From assembly GCA_949130485.1 (NCBI GenBank), contig OX422191.1:2679840-2743839 (forward strand): a stretch of DNA of 64,000 nucleotides, read 5' to 3'. The first letter of the stretch is position 1, and each line of letters begins with the position of its first letter. Positions 1 to 11,578 of the stretch are shown one piece after another. Both the position numbers and the translations under genes were made by a program. This DNA comes from Agelas oroides. Taxonomy: Eukaryota; Porifera; Demospongiae; Agelasida; Agelasidae. The notes beneath the pieces were generated by a model. It did no database searches and had not been told where the DNA came from. It saw only the letters and a list, made by a program, of their open reading frames with translations.

Positions 1-3000
1 GAACGTAGCAATTTGATCAAAATACACAAGTGAATAATCTTCAGTTTCTACATGGAACTGCCACACATTATATACCGTAATTAGCAGAAGTTCAAACAGG
101 CACAATACAACATCGATCTGATTAATCAACAGGCCCAGTAATCAGTGGATCTGGAATCTTTCACAAAGGAAACCTTGGTTAACCAGGACACCTATGATAT
201 ATGTCTAAGTGTCATAGTAATTAAGGGGGCTCCATTCAGTGTACCTTATCCACAGAGCTGATCCAATACAACATGGATTCACAGTAGTCAATGTCAATGG
301 CAGAAGCAGTGATATTAAAGGAAGGACTGCCAATTAGTGATCGGCTCCAGTGTTCTGAGTTTGTCAGGATAACTTCAAATGGTGCTACCACTGTTTTAGA
401 GGAGATGTAGGCACGAGGGGCTGGATCTGATGGGGGAGAGAGAGGAAGGAAAGGGGGAAGGGAGAAGGGGAGAGATAAGACAGAATTAAAGATTTTTAGA
501 GAAGGGAGAGGAGAGGGAGAAGACAAGAAGAAGGCAAAAACATTAGGAGGTAAGTGTGTTTGAAGTGTGAGAGAGAGGAAGCAGAAGAGTTGTGCAAGCA
601 GGCCAGCTGGGTACTGGCAGGCAGGAAGGAAGGGGGTGTGGCTTACCCTCGCACTGGTTTCCATTGATGATGTAGTTGTCTCGGCAAGAGCATGTGGGAG
701 TGCTGGTCCCACTGGGGAGGCATAATTGTTCACAGCCACAGCTGGTGGGTGCTGTGCAATGGTGGGGAGGGTGTGAAGGATGGTGTTGGGGGTACATACA
801 TTGGGTATATGCATTGTGTATGAGAAAAGTAGGCATACACTGAGATGTGCATTAACATGGAATAGAAGTGTTACTCCCATTCACCTTCTTTACACATACA
901 ACCCCATCCCATGTTATATGTGACAAAAAATGGCACTCACAACACCAGCTATACCCTTTTGGGAGAGTCATCTCTATAACTTAGTAAGTTGGGTTGATCT
1001 GCATTACCAGGAATGAAGCCACTCGGTTCCCATCTAGTTGATTTGGTAACAAGAAAGTCACCTTTAGACTACAAGAAATCTCAAGACCAAGGGCTGAAAA
1101 CCCATTGTGTCTGAAGCCAGCATACTAACAAAACATGTCACTTTTGAACACCATTACTAAATTCCTGAAATATAAATTAATTAACTCATATATGCTGGCC
1201 ATTTCATTGGCAAGTGTTTTGTTAGAATTAGTACAGTAGGTAAGATGGGAGTAGGTGAAATGGTAAGGCCAGGCAAACTAGATTTATTGTTTTGCATCAG
1301 TCACTTATTTGATTTGCGTGTGGGTGGGCAGTCATTATTCATTTTTTGTTTCTAGCAAAGGCTATAGCCGTTCGAGAAACCTATGGTGCTACGGCCATTA
1401 AAAGTGGGCGTGTCATTGCTTTGGAAGGCGGTTGAGGTGGCAGGCCTCAAAGGAAGCAGGCACTGATGCGAAACAATAAGTCTAGTTTGCCTGGCCTAAC
1501 AGTACCACATGACCAATGAAGTTGTCAGATGTGCTTTGTTTGGCAAAGAGACACACTAATACTAGCCTACAGAGGCATAGAGCTCAAACTTTTGCTGTTA
1601 AGTAACAGTTATGGGCGTGTCTGTGTTTATGTTCGATGTCATGATCATGCATAGCAATGTTTTGTGCAACAAAGAAGGCACATTGCAGTAACTAACACAC
1701 TCACCGGAATGTGAAAAGCAATGAGAGAGCTTCCATAAACACAGCAAAAGAAAGCTCTCGAAACCAAGAGGTAAGATTGCCCACGCAGAGATGTGCTTGG
1801 AATATTCCACCATTCATATTAACACATGCTTGAAGATTACTTGCTAAATGGTTATGTGAATTAGTGAACAGTTAATTGCCAAAATGTAATGAGAGCGCTT
1901 GTAGACTGTTTGTGTGATATTTTCCCATTACTAGAAAACATGCCATGGAAATGCCATGCATAATCATATGAAATGTTAAGTTACCCTCTGATAATGCCAT
2001 GAAGTGATCAATGTAACTTGCGTCATGGTATTTTCATGTGAAAAAGGAAAAGTGTTTCAAAAAGGCATGAAAAAATCCATAACCAAATGAAAAACAGATT
2101 TCATCATGTGGCTATGAAAATGTGTTTTCATATAAATTTTCATGTTACTAAAATCCTATGAAACAAATTTGACCTACAGAGAGTTAAGAATGAAAATATA
2201 TATAGTATTCCATAGGATCCAACATGGTATTTTACGTCATGTTTTTTCAGTATATAATGAATTCAATTTCAACAGTTATTAATAACTTCCAGCAGTAAAT
2301 GACGCCATGTGAAAGATTGAACATTGAAATTCAGCTACGCTGATCAATGTTTACTGTGTTACTTCAAAAAAAATTTCATATCTTCATTTGGAAAACTATA
2401 CTGCTCGTAACTTACTGTGAGCAGTTTCATGATCAGTTCCCAATTGCTCACCATCCCTGCTAGTGAGTAGTCAAGATCAATGTTCACAATACACTGTCCA
2501 CATGCAACACTTTACAATGACCTACCAATGTCAGCAGTGCTGTTCACTGCAACCAGCCCACTGAGACCAACATAGTTCTCCAGAATCACCTCCTCCCCAC
2601 CCCCCGATGACTTTTGAGCACGCACAAGTGCTCTTGAGGACAAAAACTTGTCAGTCCAATAAATGCAGTCACCATGTATCGCTAGGCCAAACACATATCC
2701 TGTATTCCTCAGCGACAGGGAGAAGTCACGGGAGCCATCATATCGGGAAACTCTTTCTACTTTGCTGTCTGTCTCAGACCAATATACCCAGCCAGTCAGG
2801 GGGTCCACAGCAATGTTTGTGGGAGTCTTGATGGTGTATGCTATGTTAGGTAGGTTCATTCGGCCTGTGCCATCCATACGTGCTCTTTCGATCTTTGGTC
2901 CTGAGATGTCCAGGTCAGTCCAATACATGTACCTATGTGTGTGTGTGTGCATGTGTGTGTGTGTGTGTGTGTACACGTGTAATTATGTGTGTGACTGGCT

Positions 3001-3517
3001 GTGGATGTGTATGCATGTTTGTACGTGTATGTATAGGTGTGTGTGTGTTTGTGTGTGTTGTTTCATGATACGGAGAACATCAATGAGTCTGTTGTTGTAC
3101 CGGCACAGCTCTATATAGTGCAGCTTTGCAGTGATTTTTGACATGGCAAAGGGTTTGGCGTTCTCCACAGAGTTTACATGCTGCAGACAGGTCGTCATTT
3201 CTTCTCCACAAGGTTGGCATTGTGGGGTAGAGCGTCACTGGCAGCATTTAGAGTGAGCTTCATTTGAGTTGTACCTAGCTTCAGATTAGTTGCAAATGCT
3301 GTAAGGTTAATTGCTTGTTACACTGAATACACAGTGACTTTGTGTTTTGCCACTGTTGCTTCTCGTACAATGTGTTGAATTGAAGATCTTTAGAGGCCAG
3401 AATAAGAATAGGAATGGGATTCTAGTGGCAATTAGGCTCCAAGTTGGCCTCAGAAGTGGTCTCATGGTAATTTACAAAATTTTCCTGAGCGAGTGTATCA
3501 GTCACCTACTATTAATA

Positions 3518-3602
<85 letters not shown>

Positions 3603-4400
3603 CACACACACTCTCTCTGAGTCCACATAATAACATTAACCAAAATTAGACAACTTGTAGATAACAATTATTGATCGACACCCAACCAATTAGCAATCAT
3701 ATCATAGCCTACCTATGACATCATGAGAAAAAGTCAGTCACATGTAGAAGAGAAAGAAGAGAGATCAACTAAAGAGAAGAATCTAGCAGCATCCATTGCC
3801 TTCCTAAGAGATAAGTCATGGAAGTATACTTCTGGCATTGCTACTACTTTCATTTTGCTGGCCTGTAAACAAAAACAATAGTTCAAGTACTCATTTGATA
3901 CTCAGAGATTCAAGTTAAAGGCCAAACAGCTGTGACAGTCTATAGTCATCTAGCTACCATAAGACTCGTGACTCAAAGCATGTGTAAGATCGCATGTAGT
4001 GAGCCTACATGTTCCAAGCCCACATGCAGCATGTCCCAACCACCAGATTTAGCTGGACTCCATGTACATATGGGAGTGGCTCCGCCCTTTCTGTAGCCAT
4101 CCACAGGTCGGGAGTTTAAAGGAGCCGAAACCTGTGTTTGTGCAAAGATCAGACTGGGAACTCCCCTGACGACCAGCAAAAGAAACTGTGAACTGGAAAC
4201 AGCAGAACAGTCAAATATGTAGTTACTACTGTGATACCCCCACAATAATAAGCTTAACATTACATTACTCGGCACGCTGTATCACACGCATACAAGTCCT
4301 CCCAAAAGGAATAAGTAAATATAATCAAGTATCTCATTTTCACTGACTCATGGTGCAATGGACACGTTCCCTGCCACCCTCCTTGTTAAGGAAGACTTTC

Positions 4401-4454
<54 letters not shown>

Positions 4455-7400
4455 TCTTACTCATGGTGCAAGTCTAGTGCCAGTCCTTGTGGATGGTCTA
4501 ACTGACTGTTAAACAGCACCCTCCTGTTCTTACTGTCTGACAACCATGCCACTTCGATCCGATTGAGTGCCGAGTCCACCCAGTAGAGGTTCCTGCTGTA
4601 AGAATCAACAGCAATGCCCTCAGGGTGTTTCAGCCCTGTTCCAATAAAGGTCTCCACACTGCTGCCATTTACGTATGCTCTTTTGATTGCTGGAGGATGT
4701 ACTTCTGTCCAATAGACTTGGTGTAACATGAGGTCATATGAGAGGAAAGAGACATCACTACCTAGATTGTCAATTGGCACAAGGGTATCAATGTATCTTC
4801 CAGGAAAATCAAGGGAGATCTGCCGAATTTCTGAGTGATTATGAAACTGTTGTGTGAAGACTAGGAATTCACTTGGAACTGCATGTGTGTTTGTGGTTGA
4901 GGAGAGGGAGAAGATAGAGTAACTTTCAGTCTTCTGTTCAGATAATTGCACAGAACTATTAATGTAGCTACAACTGTGGTAATTGTCATAATTATGATAG
5001 TCATATGATGGTCATGAAGCATGCCATCATTGCAAACAGTTACGTGGGAGTAAGGTTATATTATTATAATGGTCATGTGATGGTCATGTGACTGGCACTC
5101 ACCTTCAGGGCATGTCCTATTGTCTGCACACAACATGATGCCTGTGGGACAGCCACACTGTGGTCTGGTGCCACCATTTCCGTCCGGAACTGTGAAACAG
5201 AAGTGCTGACAGTTCCCGTTGTTAACAGCACAGCCACCATGATGCACTGTGTGTGTATATGTGTTGTGTGTGTATTGTGTATAATTATGTGCATGTAGTG
5301 GGTTAGTTTTTACCTATGTGTACATATGTATGCCATATGTATAACCTGTGTCCCTAGCCACATATGTACATGCACAATAACTATTTATTACCTCTTGCTT
5401 TTGCAGATACTGACTACAGAGAAATTAGGGTTAAATTTGCTCAATGGGGTCGAGCTATTCCGAAGTATGTACTCTTCAAAGATTTAATCCTACTGATCAA
5501 TATTTAAATATATGTGCTTAATCCTAATTAACTCCAACTTAGCCCTAACTAAACCTTAATCTAACCAATCAGATTTAAGATTTGAAATGCACTTTGGTAT
5601 TGTAGCCATGATCCTCAAGCATTAACCCCCAAACACCAAATTCATGGAGGATCAACAACTGTATATATAGAGGTGATTGTGCTACACCACAAGTGCGCAT
5701 ACAGTTATAGTTGAACATACTTGAGATGTTGACAAAGGTACAGAGGCCTTGAGGACTGAGAGTGTTATCCTGTAGTAGTCTCTGTGCTGTACTTGTGGGG
5801 AGGCTGAAGGAATAGATGGCCCCTGGACGAGTAATCTGGGGATTCTCCTGGTCCACCTTTCTATCCTCAGTCCAGTATATGGTGCTGTTGATGACAGAGA
5901 TACCGTGAGGTACAGCTCCATCAAACCCTTTGCTTACAGTAGTTGGATCAATATTGCCTTGCTGGGCCTCCCAGTGTGTCATGTTGAGATATTTTATGTC
6001 ACTTCCAACTGTCCAGTAGAGAAAGTTGCTAACAGTATCAACTGCAAGACCTTTGATCTCATTTTCAAATGCATCGAATTCAAAATAGACTAATTGTTGG
6101 TCCCCATCACCATCTGCAGAAATCCGCTTTATATCAAACCCATCAACATAGTAAAGGTGACTGCATGTGTGTGTGTGCATGCATGTGTGTGTCGTGTGTG
6201 TGTCATGTGTTGTGTGTACGTGTCGTGTGTGTGTGTATGCATGTATGTGTGTGTGTGTGTGTATGTATATGCATGTAGCATGTGTGTGTGTGTGACACGT
6301 GTGTGTGTGTGTGTCGCGCATGTGTGCATGTGTGTGTGACGTGTGGTGTGTGTGTCGCGTGTGTGCATGTGTGTGTGTGTGTATGTGTATGCATGTAGCA
6401 TGTGTGTGTGTGACGTGTGGTGTGTGCATGTGTGTGTGTGTGTGTCGATCATGTGGGTGTCATGTGGATGTGTGTGTGTTGTGTGTGTGTGTGCATGGTG
6501 CGTGTGTGTGTGTGTCGATCGTGTGGGTGTCGTGTGGGTGTCGTGTGTGTATGTGTGGTTGGTGTGATCTTATATAAGTTGGTATCAGAGAACCTTCCTT
6601 TCCATTTACGGTATGATCTCCTTTGTGTTCTTCCCTTTTTTGCCAATGTTTCGACTGAATCATCAGTCATCATCAGGGCGATGACTGGAGCATTCAGTTG
6701 AAACACCGGCAAAAAAGTTTTCTGATCTTATAAGGTGGTGTCAGAGAACTTCTTTCCATCTATGAGCTAACTGAGAAGCCAGTGAAAAAGACATACTGGT
6801 ATCATATATTCATAGCTACAACAAACATTTAGCCACTCTTACCCTGTGAGCATATTGAGGGCCAAAGACCCTGGACTAATCAGGTTGTGTAACAGCACTT
6901 TTCTTTGTCTTCCATTGTATGATGTTACTTCTATCCTTCCTTGGCCCTCAGCATTTCTTGTGTCAGAGAAATAGACATTGCTGCCTTTGCAATCAACTGC
7001 CAGGCCTACAGGGTGTCTCAGGTCTTTGTCTATTACCTGTGTGTGTGTGTGTGAAGCTGAAAGTTGGTGGGTATGGTACTTGTCCACCACCCTTATGATC
7101 ATGAGTCCATATGAAATGAGGTGTTCCTAGAGGCTGTTTACTGGTGTTTGAGTTCATTCTTTAGTCTAGGTATATCACATAATTCAGAGTATATACATGA
7201 TAAATGCAGCTGTTGGATAAAGTATATAACTACCTATAGTTATCAAGGTAGATCAAACTGCTAGTCATCCCCCTTCCGATCATCGCCAGACTACAGGTTT
7301 CGATCCCTTCAAACTCCTGCTAATTATAGTTTACTGACTCATATACAGAGGCTTCTGTCTTTTGGTTACATAACTTCCTCCACTAGTTGTTAGTAAACAA

Positions 7401-10400
7401 ATACACTGTCGTTTACTGAGACAGGAGTCTGGACTTAGTACACAGTACCAACTACAGTAAAATCACACCCACAACTATAGCTATAAGCTGATATATTGAC
7501 TTACCTTTGTAGGGAAGTGTGTGTGTGTGTACATCTGTGACAAGAGCAGCGTCTCTGCATCTGTCGTGTTCCTCCCACAGTACATACACACACTATATAT
7601 TCTTCCACCACACGTCTTCATGCATTCAAAACTTGCATGCACCACACTATGCGTTAGTAATCACAGACCACAGTTGAAACCTACCACTTCAATACTGCTC
7701 TGATGATTAGGAACACCCTTTTTGATTTTCCCCAATATGTCCACCCAGAATATTGTCTGACCGCAGACATCACATGATTCAGCATGCTCCAGTTCCCCCA
7801 GCACCACTGTTGTTAGGTTGTTGTTTAGGAGCTGGATACTGCTAAAATTGGTGAAGTAGAGGGAGCCTGCATTGCTGGTAGCTGTGTGTGTGTGTGTGGA
7901 TGTGTGATGTAGGAACAGGAGGTAGGGAAGGAGGAGGGGAGACGGAGAGGAAACGAGGGAGAATTATGGAAGAAATCCATTGGATCTGATTGCTTTTGGT
8001 GCTATGGCCTTATTCCCATGCAGGCAGGGAAGGACAAATAAAACTGACTTGTTTGTGTATCCATGAAGCAGTTACCATGGTAACCTAGCCCATGGTATAC
8101 TAGTTACAGCTGATATCAGAATAACAGCTGAAATGCTACAGGTTTTTTTAAAGTCTAAACTGACACATCACTTGCTGGTATCAATCATCTCATTTTTAAT
8201 AGGCAGTCAGCAAACTTTAAAAGGTCTTTAATATGCCACATATATCTCTTTGCAGTGTATAGGCTGTTCTCGGTTGGTCAGGTGTGGCTTGTGTGCAAAT
8301 ATTTGTCCTGGTTAGGAATGCAATTTAAAACATCCAGGTTTACATGAGTTGTGTGGACATAAAATGGGCTCTTTCCGGATGGAGAGAATTTTCCGTTTGA
8401 CCCCTAACGGAGTTCTGATGGCACACACTGAGGGGCTGCCAGGTGTGCGACTGAGGCATTCAGTACCACTTGTGCAGTACATATAGAGGATTGTGAGGGC
8501 TGGTGGTTCTCCGGCTGTTGTGGCTCAGTGGCAGAGCACTGGCTGCTCAAGCCAGAGTTGTCCTAGGTTCGACTCCCGGCGACTGCCGGCTTTTTCACTT
8601 TCCTCTGTTTCCAGCGTGAGGCAAGATGCTCTGAGAATATTAGACTATTGGGCATTTCCTACTGAGTACTAAAAGCCATTGCTCATTTCACTATTGCCTA
8701 TATGTATATATTTCCTACGCATGTACCTATTTCTGCAGCCAAGCAACTTGCAAAGGTTAGCCTCATTCCCAGGCTGTGGGAAGGAGGCTATACAAAAGTA
8801 TGCAGCTACAGGAAACACAGGAAGTGACAGGGCTATACAGTGAACAGGCCATGCACATGTACATGATACATACTCAGCAAGGAAGAAAGCAACTGAATAC
8901 ATCAAAGTGTGACCTAGGGTACAGGACCAGATATAACAAATACCTTGTTCATTACATCTGCAGGCAATGCCAAGACAAATGCACAAGGTAATCTAGCAAA
9001 GGAGGTGCATGGATGATGTAGCACTTTAGACTGTTTTCAAGGTTGACAAGCCTGGAATCCAAGCTGATAGACTTCTTGCTTTCAACAACTGTTAGCAAGT
9101 TTTGAGGGTGTTCAACATTTCACTGTCCATATGATTGGAGATTTTCCCAGCTTCCTGTTGGCATTGGCATCCAATAATATATTAAGTTAGTTAAGATGTG
9201 GCCTGCATGGGGGAACTCCTGATGTGGTGTTTGGAACTTTGAAGATTAGCTTAGATCGACTCTTTTTTTTTTACAAGGAAGGACTGGGCTGTAGGAACAG
9301 GTCCGGCAGGTCCAGTGGCTGCCGGACCAATATTTGGCCGGTTCCTGCTAGGTGCAGGGTGAAAGTCTCATTACATCACACTTACATCACATTGCCACAA
9401 GTGACATCGCGTATCGCTGGACTTCAGACCAGGCTCAAGCTAAGCCAGGAGGGCAGGACAAAGGGGTTCGTCACTTTTTAAAACTGAAAAGAAAGGGTCC
9501 ATTACCTGTCCCTAGCCCTAACCCTAACCCTAACCTCTACACTAAGCCCTAATCATTAGACCACAAGCAACTTTGAACGATCATGCACACTTTTCCATCT
9601 AATGTGTACCGCACAAACGTCATGCAAGTGTCGTACTACACTATGCATGTGCAGTGCAACATAAGTATGACGTAATACTACACTACGCATGCGCAATACA
9701 ACGTCGTAAGTATGACGTAATGCAACTTTTACCCTGCACCGGCACCAAGCATGAACCTACCAACCCGCACAAAAATGCCGTATGAGCTTCGGCGGGTTGT
9801 CCAATTCTTGGTCCAAGAATATAAATCTACTAGCAGGAATTTCGGAAGACAGCTGTCATCCATAAGATTTCTGTTTGGGGGCTGGAGGCAAGCACAATTT
9901 GTCGCCTGAACAAAGTCCCCGTCGACGCGTAAGTTTGAGAAAACTATACTGTGAATTGAGATCGTGAATACACGTGCCATTACGATGGCGAAGACAATAA
10001 AGAACGCAGACTGTAAAAAGTAATCTGAGAGCAGAACAATTTGTTAACGTTTTCTAGGGGCGAGGTACCTGGTGGGGTGAGGAGAGGTGGGGCGTGCCCC
10101 AGAATATTATCCGTGTGCTTCGCGCTGCAATACAGCCGGACCATTTCAAATTTGTTTCCTATACGGGCCTGAAGGAGTTTAGTAAAGTGATGTAGTATCA
10201 GGTAGCTATGAGTAGTGAGTAAGGCCTACTTTTTGAAGCAAGTTTGTGTCTAGAAGTAGCAGAAGGCCACGGTGGTCAAGAGTGTATTAGTTAGGTAGGC
10301 ATGAGACTCTGAGGCTGTATGCTGGGCCTAGTAGGTAACCATGGCCCAGTGTTTCAAGTGATCGGGCTGGGGGTTAACTAGAATACGCAATTTATCATTG

Positions 10401-10978
10401 GTGCTACAGTCAGTACTCATGCATGCAGAACCATGATCGTGTGTGGAACAGAACTGTGATCGAGTTGCTTACCAAAATAAGGGGGAGCGGTGAGGCTAGC
10501 AATGTATGCTTGTACTTGTGAATGAGCCCCTCCAATAGACAAGCTGTGAATTTTTTGCAATGTGCATTCATTTTGGTGCTGTCAAAGTTGTCCATTTCAA
10601 GAGCATAGACAGTGGCTCTGAACAATCACTGGCATATGAAACATGATGGTGGTTAGAATCCACTGTACAGTAACAGTGTAGGTATGTCCATTTAGTGGCA
10701 ATGAGGGGGTTACAATGAGCTAATTTAAAATTAGGCAAAACAAGATTGCCCTAAAGCAAAACTTAACCCTGACACTAGGAGTAATCCTGGTCTTGACTAA
10801 CCCTGGTCTTGACTAACCCTGGTCTTGACTAACCCTGGTCTTGACTAACCCTGGTTTATGTTTTTGTTAACCTCCACCGAGCGCCTTCCATACCACCTTA
10901 AAGTGACTGTATTTAATATATGTATTTACCCCATATGGATGTAGGGGCAAGAAGGCAGAGTAGAAGTAGATGTTCCAT
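1..10978 (-). CDS. LRP5/6-like low-density lipoprotein receptor-related protein, 5' part (3' end outside window)
   Basis: Wnt co-receptor-like type I membrane protein; only the N-terminal ectodomain is here. Exons in coding order: 10930-10978, 7685-7881, 6843-7036, 5721-6160, 5103-5246, 4461-4878, 2526-2932, 647-751, 245-426 and tentatively 1-57. All junctions are GT/AG and every intron phase matches. The ATG exon encodes a signal peptide (MEHLLLLCLLAPTSIW). Residues about 17-293 form a six-bladed YWTD propeller (YFTN, FWVD, YFSD, YYVD, LYWT, IYWT). A six-Cys EGF domain follows (294-341), then propeller 2 (342-616), a second EGF (617-651) and the start of propeller 3. A propeller directly after the signal peptide, and the NRIEVA / YMYWTD / KIERA signature in propeller 2, point to LRP5/6 rather than LRP4 or LDLR. 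The family binds Wnt and DKK at the cell surface. The last tentative exon is in frame but weakly diagnostic. About 731 codons are present; LDLa repeats, membrane span and PPPSP motifs would lie beyond the left edge. Confidence 0.8.
752..2525. other. LRP5/6-like intron with one MITE
   Basis: Intron between the propeller 2 exon and the second EGF exon. Apart from the MITE at 1267-1496 I see only AT-rich sequence; 1960-2260 has several loosely repeated CATGAAA/TTTCATG words but no clear element. Confidence 0.6.
1267..1496. mobile_element. MITE family A, copy 1 (3-bp TAA target duplication)
   Basis: Terminal inverted repeats of about 33 bp (outer part GGCCAGGCAAACTAGA) flank about 165 bp of non-coding sequence. 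TAA is present on both sides (1264-1266 and 1497-1499). A second copy at 33130-33367 has the same ends with TAG on both sides. A 3-bp duplication that changes together on both sides favours a PIF/Harbinger-type origin over a TA-specific mariner. Confidence 0.85.
2936..2971. repeat. TG microsatellite next to a splice acceptor
   Basis: (TG)n on the plus strand, read as (CA)n on the gene strand. It runs up to the acceptor of the exon starting at 2932 in the LRP5/6-like gene, where a pyrimidine tract would normally lie. Confidence 0.85.
3529..3612. repeat. Long (CA)n microsatellite
   Basis: About 36 almost uninterrupted CA units followed by a short CT run, inside an LRP5/6-like intron. The HTHTHT reading frame across it is an artefact. 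Confidence 0.95.
4404..4452. repeat. (CA)n microsatellite just inside a splice donor
   Basis: About 24 CA units on the plus strand, so the pre-mRNA carries (UG)n starting about 9 nt downstream of the donor of exon 4461-4878. UG repeats can recruit splicing regulators; an effect here is inference. Confidence 0.9.
6163..6560. repeat. TG-rich compound minisatellite
   Basis: About 400 bp of imperfect TGTGTG blocks broken by GCATG, TCGCG, GACGTG and TCGATC words, with local direct repeats of 20-60 bp. It lies immediately upstream of the acceptor of exon 5721-6160, so on the gene strand it is a CA/CG-rich pre-acceptor tract. Open frames reading HTHT or VCVC on either strand are repeat artefacts. 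Confidence 0.9.
6567..6762. repeat. Small composite repeat with direct and inverted arms
   Basis: A segment starting GATCTTATATAAGTTGG and containing TATCAGAGAACC near 6567-6608 recurs imperfectly at 6723-6762. Between them TTTTTTGCCAATGTTTC and GAAACACCGGCAAAAAA form an inverted pair. It looks like a degenerate foldback insertion in the intron. Confidence 0.5.
8514..8790 (+). mobile_element. tRNA-derived SINE
   Basis: 8514-8587 fold as a tRNA: acceptor stem with 6 of 7 pairs, D stem GCTC/GAGC, anticodon stem CTGGC/GCCAG with CTC in the anticodon position, and T arm. A box TGGCTCAGTGG and B box GGTTCGACTCC match RNA polymerase III promoter consensus. Position 33 is G instead of the invariant U, and acceptor and T stems each carry a mismatch, so it is unlikely to be a working tRNA. 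A T-run at 8591-8595 and a body follow. Body sequence about 8685-8760 recurs at about 18085-18150, and the tRNA-proximal part recurs at 37490-37570. It ends near an inverted pair of GCCTCATTCCCAGGC type. Confidence 0.7.
9300..9328. repeat. Perfect 9-bp hairpin
   Basis: GGTCCGGCA at 9300-9308 and TGCCGGACC at 9320-9328 form a perfect inverted repeat with an 11-nt loop. Function unknown. Confidence 0.6.
9510..9535. repeat. Interstitial telomere-like repeat
   Basis: Four consecutive CCCTAA-type units, the first with one mismatch (CCCTAG). This matches the TTAGGG telomere motif of most animals. It is far too short to be a telomere. Confidence 0.75.
9632..9720. repeat. Two tandem units of about 45 bp with CpG and CRE-like half sites
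   Basis: Two adjacent units each contain TACTACACTA, a GCATGxGCA word and AAGTATGACGTAAT. The second differs by a small insertion. TGACGTAA resembles a CREB/ATF site; regulatory use is inference. Confidence 0.5.
10787..10854. repeat. 16-bp minisatellite
   Basis: Four near-perfect copies of CTGGTCTTGACTAACC in the first intron of the LRP5/6-like gene, ending CTGG. Each unit contains a TAACCC core when read across the junction. Confidence 0.9.
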
Positions 10979-11156
10979 TTGAATTATCAGTGCAGTATGA
11001 TACACAATAGCATCCCGAAATAGATAACCTGCAGAGAGGGAAGAGAAGTAGAGGGAGGTAGTGATATAACTTGGAAAGGAGAAAGGGAGGGAGGAGGGAG
11101 GAGAAAGATCAAACACAACGCTACGCAATGCACACACGTACAGCATAAAACTTACT
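10979..11156 (-). other. 5'UTR and first intron of the LRP5/6-like gene
   Basis: The exon carrying the start codon has a strong acceptor (pyrimidine-rich, ending CTCTGCAG) at 11029/11028, so its non-coding part is 10979-11028. A consensus donor (TAACA|GTAAGT, minus strand) lies at 11156/11155 and could end a short non-coding first exon, leaving an intron of about 127 bp. The transcription start would then be just above 11156. This is inferred from splice consensus only. Confidence 0.4.
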
Positions 11157-11578
11157 GTTAGTCGAACCAGTGTTTATCACGACGGAAAGCTACCAAAACG
11201 GCATACGCCTAGCTGAGATGCGCTTTGCAGTCCTTCGCTCGCTTACACAAGTAGCTACAAGTGCAGGCGTTGGGTATAGGGGTATTTTATGGCCTAGATC
11301 TGTTTACATTATGTCTGTTGAATACGGTTTATAGTGAGTTGCGTGGACAGATCAAAGTCACCGAGAAGCCATTACGACTGAGGTGAGGGCATCGCCCCGT
11401 GGTTTGTACCGTACCGCTGTAAGTAAACACAGCTGTAGGGCTGCCTGTACGAGACTTGCGGCTAGAGACAGACAGAATAAAAAATAAAACTTTGACCTTT
11501 TACGCCGCGGTTCTAAACCAATGCGAAAGCCTCGATCGTTCCATTTGCTATTAGTGTAATAGGCGATGAAGATTGACT

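Larger units (their letters stand above)
7882..10929. other. First coding intron of the LRP5/6-like gene
   Basis: Separates the signal-peptide exon from the first propeller exon. It holds a tRNA-derived SINE (8514-8790), a small hairpin (9300-9328), a telomere-like repeat (9510-9535), a CpG-containing tandem pair (9632-9720) and a 16-bp minisatellite (10787-10854). No further coding exon is needed, because phases of the flanking exons match (G|CT). Confidence 0.6.

Noticed and set aside
5575..6452. Long HTHTHT frames across the TG/CA tract
   Set aside because: Produced by the microsatellite. Only the part from 6160 down to 5721 is a real LRP5/6-like exon; the His/Thr part is intron.
8514..8587. 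Functional tRNA with a CTC anticodon
   Set aside because: Position 33 is G, stems have mismatches, and the unit is joined to a repeated body; better explained as a SINE head.
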